From Lentinus brumalis (Eukaryota > Basidiomycota > Agaricomycetes > Polyporales > Polyporaceae): a stretch of 64,000 nucleotides of DNA. Shown here piece after piece: positions 31,542-41,845 of this stretch (position 1 is its first letter; every line of letters begins with the position of its first letter). Location: contig MARA01000003.1 in the NCBI GenBank assembly GCA_001792895.1, positions 1,302,001 through 1,366,000 of the forward strand. The letters run 5' to 3'. Below the pieces are notes generated by a model. That model ran no database searches, was not told where the DNA came from, and saw only the letters and a list, made by a program, of their open reading frames with translations. The position numbers and the translations under genes are program-made.

Positions 31542-34500
31542 CTACACCTGGTACCAACGCCTCCCACCGCTCGCCAAGAACCAGAAAGTGAACTTCTCCT
31601 CGCTCTCGTCCGCAGGCCCCCCGTCGAACGTCCTGTGCACAGCATCAATCCGTGGAGTCATGTATCCCTCCTCGTGCAGCGTCTGCAGCACCTCGTACAC
31701 CTCCTGGCGGTCGTACACAGACCGCAGCCGCCACCGGACCTCCGCCTGCAGATGGGGAAGTGCCCAGGTCAGCACTGTGCGCCATCAAAAGGAAGGAGGG
31801 AACAGCAACACGCACCTGTGAGATGCCCGGACGCAGCAGGACGAGGCCCAGGACGGACCGCATCGCGGCCTCCCACACCTCGTTCACTTTCCGCCCGTCA
31901 ATGTCCAGCCAGCGCCGCGGGAAGATCATTGATTTGCGGTCCGGATTCTGTGCATCGCTGACGGTCACCGTCCACGGTCTGATGGCCTTCGCGGACACAA
32001 GGACGACCGCAGCGTAGCCTGTCCAGTGCACGAGGGGGACAGGGGCGTCGACCATGCGCTGAACGACCGAGGAGAGCGTGGCTTCCGGGATTTGGAGCGA
32101 CTCGAGATTTGTCTGTGATGAACGTGAAAAATCATGAGCAGCGTGTCCTGACCCCTGATAGATGCAGTGATAGCGAGGCTCGTTACTTACCAGTAGCTGT
32201 CGCTTCGTGAGACCTTTCGAACCGGCCTCGTCCAGCGCCGGAAGTAGCTTCCCTACAACAGAGCTCTCTTCCTCGTTCAAAACTTGTAGCAAAGACGACT
32301 TCGCTGTCTCGAGGCACGCTTCACAGTCGACGAGACCGTCCGAAGTGAGACGACAGAACGCATGTTCTCCGCCCGCTGTCTGACCATGTCCGGCCAGTGG
32401 GGAAGACTCGTCCACCTCCATCGACGGCCCGACGCCCACGTCTGGAGGCTCAATGGACGGTTCGAGAACAGACGCTTCTCGGAGACCCCCGAGCACGTAG
32501 CAGACACGGACGGACGTCTCGATATCATCGTCATCTAGAGACATGACCAGAACCCTGTCAGCAGGTTAAAGGCCGGAACGCCGGAGACCTACGCACCCGC
32601 CTTCTTGCTATTCCAGTCAATTTGCCTCCGCATGGACTGCGGATGAGACGTGTCCACATCAAATCGAACCTAGCGACGGTCCCGTAAGTCGCGCCGTGAA
32701 TGCGAGATTGGAAGGCCCGGCTGGGCAAGGGAAGACGAACCTTCTTCTCGGAGGCGAGCTCAAGCAGGAAGGCAGTGTCCCCGTCCGTCGCCAGCAGGGA
32801 CCACTCCTGCCATTGTTCCCCACTTGTTGCGTTTGCTGAACTGCGATAAGCTCGTCGAGGGCCGCGGCGTCCTGGAACAGTTCGCGCGGGAGCTGTCCGC
32901 CCATGGCATTTTGGTTACTGATGACACACGGACGTGTTGGCAGGAACTATGAGCACCTCGGCAAACTCGGGGATGCACGGCTATGCGTACCTGTCCGAGA
33001 TCTTGAGTGTTCGCCCGGGCTTCGCCTTCGTGGGGTCTCGAACCAGCTTTGCCAAGACGCCGCGGTTGAGGAGCTCCGTGGTTGTCTGTCGGACGGGCTC
33101 TTCCCCGACACGCTTGAGGAATTGGGATGCTATGTCCGCATCGTATGTCTCGTTCGGGTTCCCGAGGGCCATCTGTATTGACGACAGTGTCGATGTCACC
33201 GCCAATGTCACCTATCCTGTAGATTACTGACCTTGACGGCTGCATCAGCCACCTGCAAGAAGTCGGACTCGTAAGACGCCACCGGCGGCATGTCGCCGAC
33301 CTCAGTGGTGAAGCCACAGTGGGCGAACTGCTTCTCGCGAGCTTCCTCCGCGACGACGGTCCACATGAAGTCCCACGCAGGCGCATTGGGAACCTTCTCT
33401 ATGACATCGTAGTGTTGCTCGATATCTTCAAGAGAAGCTGGCAGGTTGACCTTCTGGCTGTCCTGTACTTCCACGAAGCCAACACGTCTGTGGACAAGCA
33501 CAGTTAGCGTGCACGGTGATGCAAGCGAGAAGGAACGCACATCGCATTCTTGTCGATGTGTTTACGGAGGAACTTGACGTGCGCCGCAAGGTCGAAGTTC
33601 GTCGCACTCTCCGGGTCCGGGTCGGGTAGGTCATCTGTGCCCCGGTGCTGCACCCAAAGGTCGTACCACTTATCTTCAAGCCGAGCCAAATACGTCTCCG
33701 TTCCCGGAGCCTCCCTGAGATGAACGAGTCGTTGTCTCACAGAGTTTCTCGGCACTGCAGGGAAAATTTGCTCCATGGCACCCCAGTCCAGACGCGTTGC
33801 ACCACGGCAGCGAGCCTTGATAATTGCGTGTGCATCCCGCGCTAGTTCATCGTAATCGCGGGACCAGAGGAAGCGATGGCGGCGAGGCGTCTTCGCGTCT
33901 CCGTCGCCTGTGTACAAGTGAGTGACGCGCCATCATCGTAGATAAGTCCAGGCTCGCTCACCCGTATCTTTCCCTTTGCCCTTCTTCGACCGCATGGTCG
34001 TGCGAGCGTCCTTTGGTACTCGAGGTCCTTGCGAAGCGATGAGCTCGTCAACGTCCTTCTCCTGGACACTGGAGGCCACCGGTACGGGCAGCGCAGGCTT
34101 CGCCACAGGAACCGGCGGGAAGAGCGGTGGACGTGCCGTCGACAGCAACTTATTCGCAACCATGTCCGCTTCCTGGATCGCCTCGAGAATTCTCGCCTCC
34201 CACTTCTCGCTTGCCTTGCTCGACCCCTGCATGAACTTCACCTTGAGTCGATGAACACGTTGAGCAGCAGACTCTCGGAGCTCCTCAGGATGCAATCGAG
34301 CGACCATGGCTTCCCAGTCTCGCTCGCGCTGTTCCTTCGCCTCGGCGGCACGGCGGGCGAGCACGGCTCCCGCCTCCTCGGTGTGTCCGGCCTTCTTCTT
34401 AAGCTTGTCGTTCTCGGCGAGCTTCTTCTTGAGGTCGCGTAGGTGTTTGTGCTGAGCCCTCTCGAACCAGTGGGAGACGACCTCTGGGGAGGCGCTGACC

Positions 34501-37500
34501 ACCCAAGCTAAGCGAAACAATAGCTCTGCGCCATGCTCCCCATCTTGCAGAGGAGTGTTGCCTGTCGCGGGGTCGATGAACTGGCGTAGGTACTCGGTCT
34601 GCAGGTGTGACAGGTTATACACAGTATTCCATGACGTCGGGCGGCGAAGTGTCTTGTACGCCAAAGTGGTATCCAATGTTGCATCTCCCGCCGAAGGTGG
34701 GGCGTCTCCTAGGACTCCTTGAGCGTAAGCCACGCTGGTGCTGACTTTCTCCAGGTCACTCCAGAATGCTGCAGCTTGCTCGCTGGTCATCACAGGTGCC
34801 ATCTTCCATACAGGAGGGACACCCTGACCGAAGGCCCAGAGCTGGACGGGTACTATGTCGTTAAATCGCCAGTACATGGGAGCGACGACGGGTGTGTATG
34901 GCCCTGGAGGTGCGATATCATATGCGGCTGGATGTGGGGAGTCGGGAGTGCAGGTGAAGACGGGGTTCTCCGAGTCAGAGGGTACTAAAGGGGTCACGAG
35001 ACCGAGCACTCGTAGCAAGTCTAAAAGCGACAGGATTCGGGCTCGAGACTTGGATTGTGCAGGGGCGAGCGCAGAACGGATACCCTCAGATAATGCTTGC
35101 ACAGGCGTGTCGCGGCCCTGAGGCGAATGAATTAACTGCCCGAGCTCCTCGTCAGGCTGAAGGACCGCTACGAGCGCGCAGTAAGCAGAGATTGGAATGT
35201 CGGTGAAGTAGTGCGAGATGTGCACGATGCGGTGCTGGTGGGAGACGACTTGAGGAGAGACGTCACCCCTCTCGAAAAGCTCGACCGTCAGCATATGCAA
35301 TGCACGGGCTCTGGCAGCCTTGCCGACGATGTACCCGTATAGCTGGGCGACAGTGTTCTTCTCGGAGAGCAGAGCGTCACGGATCACCTTGTCATCTTGC
35401 CGGAAGAGGTCCGCCAGGTCCATGGTCTTCATCTCCTGCGGCTCATCATCCGCGTGCTCGTGTTGCTGAGACTTCGACGTCCGGCGGCGCCGGCCTGCCA
35501 CTTTGTTCTTCTTACCTCCACCATACGCAACCGGCTGCTCAAACGTCTTCGCAGAGATAGAGCTTGGCTGAGGGCAAAAGGTCTGCAGGCTCTGCCCAAG
35601 CTCGGCCAGGTAGACTTGCAATGCGTCGTCGGACACGTCCGGGAGGTATATGATGCGGACTTGTCGTATTGACTGCGTGAGCGTCGGCACCGCCGTCGAC
35701 ACGAGCTTGATTTTCCCCTTGTCTACGAGGGTAGAGATCGTCGCCTCCAGCGTCCGCTTGTCGATCTTGGTCCCAGGGCGAGTGCTGGTAGGTTCACCAG
35801 CCTTGCTGAGCTTCTCGACCAGCGCCACATGCGCCTCGTAGAACTCCTTGGAGCTCGTGTTCATGATCCCGTCAGCCTCCTCCAAGAGACGAAGGATCTC
35901 CTTCTCGCGACGCGGCTGAGAGAGGTTCCCTTTCGGACGTTGTTTGCTGCTGCTAGCCTGGTCTGACTTCGTCCGCTTCGCCGTCGGTTCTGCGGAAGGC
36001 GTCTCGGGCTGGTCTCTCTTCTTCGAGGAGTCGCTTGGTCCAGCCTCTGAGTCGGGCGTCTGGATCATCGTCAGCAAGGATGTCTCATGTGAGAGGAGAT
36101 AGAAACTGACCATGGCAATCAGCGAGTGTGCTTGGGAGAAGAAGGGGAGGTCGTCAGACTGCAGCAGTGCAGGGTCAATGGGAATGCTCGACTGAGCTTC
36201 TGCATGGGATGGCACGGGTGGTGGAGGCATGAGGACATCGGAGCAGGGCGAGAGGAGGTCAGCTGGGACGACAGTGGGCTCATCCACCGTCATCTTATCC
36301 ACAGGGATGGACACATCCACACCGTCTGCTGCTAGGTTTGACGTCTCGGAGAGCTGGACTACGCTGGATGAAGCTCCCTCTCGCCTTTTGATCTGTCGAG
36401 TAGGAGACAACGAGTCGCCGCGCTGTCGTACTTTGGGTGTTCTCGCAGATCGTCGGAGAATTGTCTCTGAAGCAGCCTCGATCGGTGCAGGTGGGAGTCC
36501 GGTTTCATCGGAGACCGCAGCGACTGGCTGGCCGCCATCCGTAGGATCATCTGCAGTCGGCTGCTCGAGCGCAGGGGTTGCACATATAGATGACAACGGC
36601 GACGAAACCCCCGTCTCGACCATTGTGACGTCCTCAATCTCAGCAGGGGCTGCTGCAACACCATCGGTCGACGTAGGGGCATCCGGCACAGCGGAGTCAA
36701 CCGTACCAGCGGTGGTAGGAGCCTGTGACTTCCTAGGGCGACCGCGCTTCTTCGGAGCAGGGGCCTGAGAGGCACTCTCCTGTACGACGGCAGAAGATCC
36801 GGCCGCTCCCTCACCTTGTCCCTCCGCAGCCTCAGGACGTTTCTTGGGCGGACGGCCTCTCTTGCGCGGAACGGTGGGCGTGGCCTGAGATGGGCCCGCT
36901 TCGCTGGTCTCGGCGGGTTTGACCTTCGGAGGACGGCCCCGCTTTTTCTTGGGAAGAGGCTCGCCTGTGCCCTCACCCGCCGCCGCCGTCGCATCGACAC
37001 CGCCTGCCTCGCCGCCCTCTGTCTCTTCGTGTTTCCGCTTCCTCCCTTTCTTCGCAGGGGTCGCGGAAGCAGCTCCCTCTTCGCCCTCGGGCTTCGCCGC
37101 CTTCCTCGGCCGTCCCTTCTTGACCGATCCGTCTGGCAGAACGGGGTTGACACGCTTCTTCCCCTTCCCCTTGCCCTTCGGTGCGGCGCCCTCCTTGCCT
37201 GCGCTCAGCCCAACGTGTGCCACGAGCTGCTCGTCGGTCTCATAGAACGCACCCGCGTCAAGAGGGAGGAAAGCCCCGACGGCGGACATGTCGACGTCGC
37301 GGTACTTCCGGTCCTCGACCTGCTCCTTCTCCGCAACAACGAGATAGTGCGCGACGGTGTAGTACTTGTACCGGCGTTCGCGCCCGTGGGTCTCTGCGAG
37401 CTGCGCGATGCCGAGGTCGGCCAGGTGCGCAGGAGGAGGGTCTTTCTCGAGACGGTTGAGAAGCAGGTCGATCGTGCGCTTGTCGAAGTCCCCGAGGGCG

Positions 37501-39667
37501 GCGGACAGCTCGTTGAGGGTCATCCCCTTGGTGCCAGCTTCGGTCAGGCAGTCAATCATCTGCCGATGGAGGGACACGTTGACCTTGAGGCCTGTGTAGT
37601 CTTCTTCCTCGATATCTACGTGAAAGTCAATATCTGCGCCGACAAAGGGAGGGTTTGACCAAACCTTCGAGATCATCTTCCTCTGCAGGCACCACCTCTC
37701 CCTGAACCTCGGAGCCCGCGTCATCTGTGATCAAGCGGATACAGGGAATCTTCTTGTCCGGGAAACGTCTCCTATCCCGGTGCGGCACGTACACCTTCTC
37801 AATAAATCCTTGATCCATGAGCTCACGGACACGCGAGCGGAAAAACCTGCGATCTGTTCGCGTGGGATTAACGAAGCCCTGCAGGTGCGTTCCCGTTAGG
37901 CAGTTCCGTCAAAGCAGAGGCAGGAGAAGCACTCACAATCTTGATCATCAGGTTGTTGGATGTGTGCATGTTATGCGGGCAGTTCTTGAGCAACTTCGCC
38001 AGTCGCGACCGCAGGACTGGCATGCTCGAGAGGTGACGCGCATCAATAGGGTCGAAGTGGACTGGTGCTAACGGCTTCGTCTCCTCCTGGTCCATCTCTT
38101 CGTCCGAGTCCCCCTTGGTCTGCTCTTCCGAGACTGCCTTCTTCTCCTCTGCGACTACTTGCTGCCATATCGGACTACGCTCGTAGAAGTACTTGTGCAC
38201 GCATAGATTGGTGCTTATGCCCGGCTGGCGAAGCTTCATGCTGAAAGCGGGTGAGGATCAGCACATATCGGTGGAACATACGATTCTCACGCACACGAGG
38301 CCGAGCTCGACGAGCTGTTTGATGATGTAGAAACATGTCTTCTGGTCATAACCGGACTTCTTCCCCAAGTCGAGAACACTGACGCCGCGCTCACGACCTC
38401 TCGTGATGATCTGTAAGGCCGTATATATCATTGGTGTCAATTTTGACGGCTATATGCGCAACGGACTGTCAGATGTGAAGCATTATCACCGTGCCAAGTT
38501 TGCTTACTCGTATATGTGACCCCGTGAGGGCGGCGAATGTCGTCTCCGGATCCACAGCCATCCGAAGTCGGTCGCCATACTGCTCCCTAAGGTCATGAAG
38601 TGGCCTTACGGCAGCGTCGTCGATAATATCCAGACCAGTTGCAGGCGCTGGCTCGTCGACAGCCTCTTCGCCCTTGGCTTTGGCTTTCCGGACGACACTC
38701 GCTTGCGGCGCGATATAAACCTCGGTTGATCCGCCAGCCGGTATCGTACCAACGCGTACCCCGGGCTGCTGGACAATCACGGACCATACGAACGCGCAGA
38801 ACGCGTCGTCAACTGTCTGACCGTGGAATTGACTGGACGACGGGTGCGAGTAGAACTCGACGATGAAGTCCCGTAAGCGCGAGACATCACATCCTGTGGA
38901 TACGAGGGTCAGAACGTTGATTTTGGGTAGCGTGAAGTTATCAGCAGACACCGGGGATATGGTGTTGTGCACCAACTTGTAACACGCCAGACACATCGTA
39001 AATGAAAGCCAAAAATGACCGGCAAAGGGCAAATCGTCACACAAGTGAACCTACTTCATGTACTGTACCATTTCGAATTGTTCGACCAGCCCTGTGACCC
39101 GTGACAGGCCGATTTCGTCGAACATATTCGACCAATCGGCCGGTGACCGTGACATTGGGCGAAAATTCGACCAAAATTAGCCACAAATAGGGCGCGCGAC
39201 AGCGCGCCGCCCCCGGCATATGTTAGCGCCGGCCGGGTGGTTTCGACCAGCCTCCGAGTGACGCGTGACAGGCGCCCAAATTCCGACCAATTCGGGGGCC
39301 TGTTATGCGTGACTGGTCGAACAATTCGAAATGGTACAGTATGCCGCGCAATACTACATCTTTCTGGACGCACATTCATCGAGCTGCGATACCAGCGCGC
39401 CATGCTAGTCACGTCTATACAGCGTGCTCCAGGTGCACACGCCATGTACCGGTGATGCGGAAAGCGCAAACTTTGCTCGGGATCAAGAAAAGACACAAAG
39501 ATACGGCCCCTCTTGGGTTCGAACCCGCCGACAAGCGTGTCATGACACGGATGTACGCGTCTCGCTTGGACAGCGCGATCACATGTATGTGCAGAAAAAC
39601 ACGAAGACTCACCCAAGTCGCCGTCGAACGACAGTTCGCGAAGGCAATGGCGGACGAGTTCGTCCAT
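31542..39667 (-). CDS. TFC3: TFIIIC B-block binding subunit (tau138 / Tfc3 / GTF3C1)
   Basis: Largest DNA-binding subunit of TFIIIC, which contacts the B box of tRNA genes. Exon 1 (39613-39667) reads MDELVRHCLRELSFDGDL. After a 719-bp intron the frame resumes with GCDVSRLRDFIVEFYSH. The B-block winged-helix domain is encoded around 38270-38440 (TALQIITRGRERGVSVLDLG, KKSGYDQKTCFYIIKQLVEL). A long exon (about 34000-37680) carries a second winged-helix-like region (MTLNELSAALGDFDKRTIDL). It then carries four AT-hook motifs (KKGRPRK, KKRGRPPK, RKRGRPPKK and KKRGRPRK at about 36735-37125) in a disordered stretch. A large alpha-helical part follows. The C-terminus ends FTFWFLASGGRRWYQV, stop 31542-31544. 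By eye the product is about 2,200 residues. The AT-hook array is not something I associate with yeast Tfc3. Confidence 0.88.
39063..39339. mobile_element. MITE with 27-bp perfect terminal inverted repeats and TA flanks
   Basis: Positions 39063-39089 and 39313-39339 are exact inverted copies; the outer ends are CTGTACCATTTCG and its complement. A TA dinucleotide directly flanks each end (39061-39062 and 39340-39341), as expected of a Tc1/mariner-type target duplication. Total length is 277 bp with no coding capacity. TTCGACCA-type octamers recur through the element. A GC hairpin (GGCGCGC-GACA-GCGCGCC, 39191-39208) sits at its exact centre. It is wholly inside intron 1 of TFC3 and must be spliced out with it. 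Confidence 0.9.
39515..39526. promoter_or_regulatory. Perfect B-box palindrome (GGGTTCGAACCC) in TFC3 intron 1
   Basis: GGGTTCGAACCC contains the Pol III B-box core GGTTCGAAnCC on both strands. On the minus strand an A-box-like TGTCCAAGCGAG lies about 47 bases upstream, close to tRNA spacing. A T-rich tract containing TTTT follows about 35 bases downstream. However, the T-stem has only two pairs and the putative anticodon loop has six bases, so this is not an intact tRNA gene. It may be a tRNA relic, the head of a tRNA-derived SINE, or a free-standing TFIIIC site. It lies about 85 bp downstream of the TFC3 exon-1 splice donor. Confidence 0.5.
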
Positions 39668-40436
39668 CTTCCTGCCAGGGATGCCCCTAGATAGCTAAAA
39701 TGCCCGTACTGCTTGCAGCGCGTACAGCGCAGACCTTGTATGTTCTGACGAAGAACCCTTCGCGGAGCCTGGGTGTTGCGACCAGCAGTCGACAGAGGAT
39801 ATGGGCTCGGCGTAGGAGATGATGAGGACGGGGAGAACGATGAGCGGCGCGTTTTGCGATTACGCCACGGCGCACCAGGTCGGTCGCCTGCCTTATTCGG
39901 GTCGGTTCGGCATTGGCCGATATCACCGACTTCCTTTCCCTCGGCCTTGAGACCGTCAAGCTCCTGGCACCCATGCCGACAAGACAGCTCGCCCATACGG
40001 CCGCAGCAAGTATGGGAAAACGAATACATCACAGACCGGAGACATAACACTACTCAAAGCAATGCGACTAAGGAGGAGGGTAGGGAGGAGTAGTAGGGTG
40101 GAGAGGGGGAGACATGGTATGTAGGGTGGGGAGGTGGAGAGAAGGTCGCCACAAGCGAGGTATCTAAGGGAGCTCGTGAGGACAGGGTAGGGTGGGGAGT
40201 ATGCGAGGGGTAGAGTACAATGAGCGTATCGTAATATCATGATGAACAGTGCGTCTGTTAGGACGCATTTTGGGTCTACTGGGAACAACGTCCTCTAACC
40301 CGTCTAGAGCCGCAATGCAAGGATAGTGCACGGACTCCAGCCACCCGAAATAAATGAAAGGAAGGGAACCACGCGAACGTGTGACACAAAGCACGAAGGC
40401 GGGCACGACGCCCACGCCCCCGCACTCAGTCACTCA
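39668..40436. other. TFC3 upstream region with G-rich tract
   Basis: 769 bp between the TFC3 start and the Ups2-like stop, both minus. It contains a G-rich plus-strand tract at about 40073-40205 with several GGG runs separated by short loops. The 211-residue minus ORF at 39415-40050 overlaps TFC3 exon 1 and has no protein-like features. No other gene was seen. Confidence 0.5.
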
Positions 40437-41154
40437 CTACGCGGACTGCTGCTGATCCCGCGACTCCCACAGCTGGCGGAGGACATCGGAGAACCCGAGC
40501 TTGCCCAGATGTGCGTTCTGCTCGAAACGCTGCACGAGCCAGTTCTCGAGCTTATTGGCCGCGCTCTGCCAGAGTGCCACCCGCGCCTGGATCTCGGCCG
40601 TCTGCTTGAACGTCGTCTTGCCGTCCGGCGAGGGCGAGTAGCGTATGCTCTCGTAGCATGTGGCGAACTGGGAGAGGGAGAGGTTTACGGACGTGATCGT
40701 CGCCGTCTGCGTCGCCGGGTCGACGAAGGACACCTCCCGAACGAAGGCGTCTTCAGAGCCGCCGAACAGCTACGAGGCAATGTCAGCTATGCCGCCATGG
40801 ATGATGCGTCGTACGAGGGACGCGGAAGATGGGCTCACCTTTACTATCCATATTGGTGCCTTCTGCTTGCATCCCAGTATCCGCTCCGTCCGGATGATGC
40901 CCGTTTGGGGGTCGATGGAGCGGTCAACGACGTCGATGCTCATGACATGGCTACAGTGCGGATTTGGGTACTTGTGCCACATGCCGATGACGACGCGAGA
41001 CCATGGGTGGCTGCAGGTGGGCGAAACATGCGGAGAATGCGGGGTAGCGGGAGGGCAGACGAGCAAGGGGGGAAGGTCAGCAACCTCTCCCACAGCCAAT
41101 CAGGACAGAGACAAAGGCTTACTCGTAGTTGTAGAGCTGGGAGAAGTAGTGCAT
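40437..41154 (-). CDS. UPS2: PRELI/MSF1-domain protein, Ups2/PRELID3 (SLMO) type
   Basis: Predicted intermembrane-space phospholipid-transfer protein; yeast Ups2-Mdm35 carries phosphatidylserine. The ATG at 41152-41154 starts MHYFSQLYNYE, spliced to a segment with PWSRVVIGMWHKYPNPHCSH. This continues VMSIDVVDRSIDPQTGIIRT, ERILGCKQKAPIWIVK and, after another intron, LFGGSEDAFVREVSFVDPAT. The C-terminal helix region is TTFKQTAEIQARVALWQSAA and NKLENWLVQRFEQNAHLGK. The stop is at 40437-40439. The KYPNP and DVxDRxID motifs place it in the Ups2/SLMO branch, distinct from the Ups1-type gene at 14455. Length is about 190 residues, typical. Confidence 0.88.
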
Positions 41155-41845
41155 GACGGTGTTCGTGGGTCTAAAGTGTACTTTGTCGATAGTCTATGGC
41201 GAGTGCAGGGAGGAGGGACGTCTAGACAGAATTAAGGTAGGTCTTGCGAGGAGGGAGTCTGGAGGAGAGATGCAAGCGCACACGAGCCCGGGATTCCGCA
41301 CTGCTGTGGTGGCGGTGGTGGGCCCAATCAGGTGCCGACTGGAGCATGATTACGTGAAATTTTGGATCGTCCCTGTCGTTTCCGGGCCCTCCCGATTGGC
41401 CGACCCCCGCCCGCCAATCACATCCGATGACGTCTTCGGTAAATCATCAATATTGGGCACGGCGCTCAGGAACGTCCACCTCCACGTAAGTGCTGCAGTA
41501 CTTGTACTCGCCAGGATCTGTCGCGGACATTCTGCGGCATAAAGGGATTCAAGAGGCGTATCGTACATAACATGACGGTCCACAGACTTGCGTCGATCGC
41601 TCGCAGGCCTCCGTTTGCTGGTCGCACCGTGCACGCAATGATATCGCAGAGGAGAAATCGTGCGTTCCTTGGATATCTACAGTACATCCATTCATAGTAC
41701 ATGTGACAAGTGTCCATCCGATCCTAAGAATTTACATGACACGCGGAAATATCATCCGCCCCGCGCATAGCCTTCGAGGATGCATGGAGGTGGTACAACT
41801 GCAGGCTGCAGCGCATGCACGACAGCCGGGGCGGGTAAGTTCGCT
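41155..41845. other. Intergenic, Ups2-like promoter side
   Basis: 691 bp between the start of the Ups2-like gene and the stop of the ABC transporter. No gene or repeat was recognised. Confidence 0.5.

Noticed and set aside
36816..37658. 280-residue plus ORF antisense to TFC3
   Set aside because: It is a shadow of the GC-rich AT-hook coding region on the opposite strand and lacks protein-like features.
39505..39605. Functional tRNA gene on the minus strand in TFC3 intron 1
   Set aside because: The B box is perfect and an A-box-like stretch is suitably placed, but the T-stem has only two base pairs, the anticodon loop would have six bases, and no seven-pair acceptor stem can be formed.
39415..40050. 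211-residue minus ORF overlapping TFC3 exon 1
   Set aside because: It lies in a different frame from the conserved MDELVRHCLRELSFDGDL exon and shows no domain; it reads through intron sequence.
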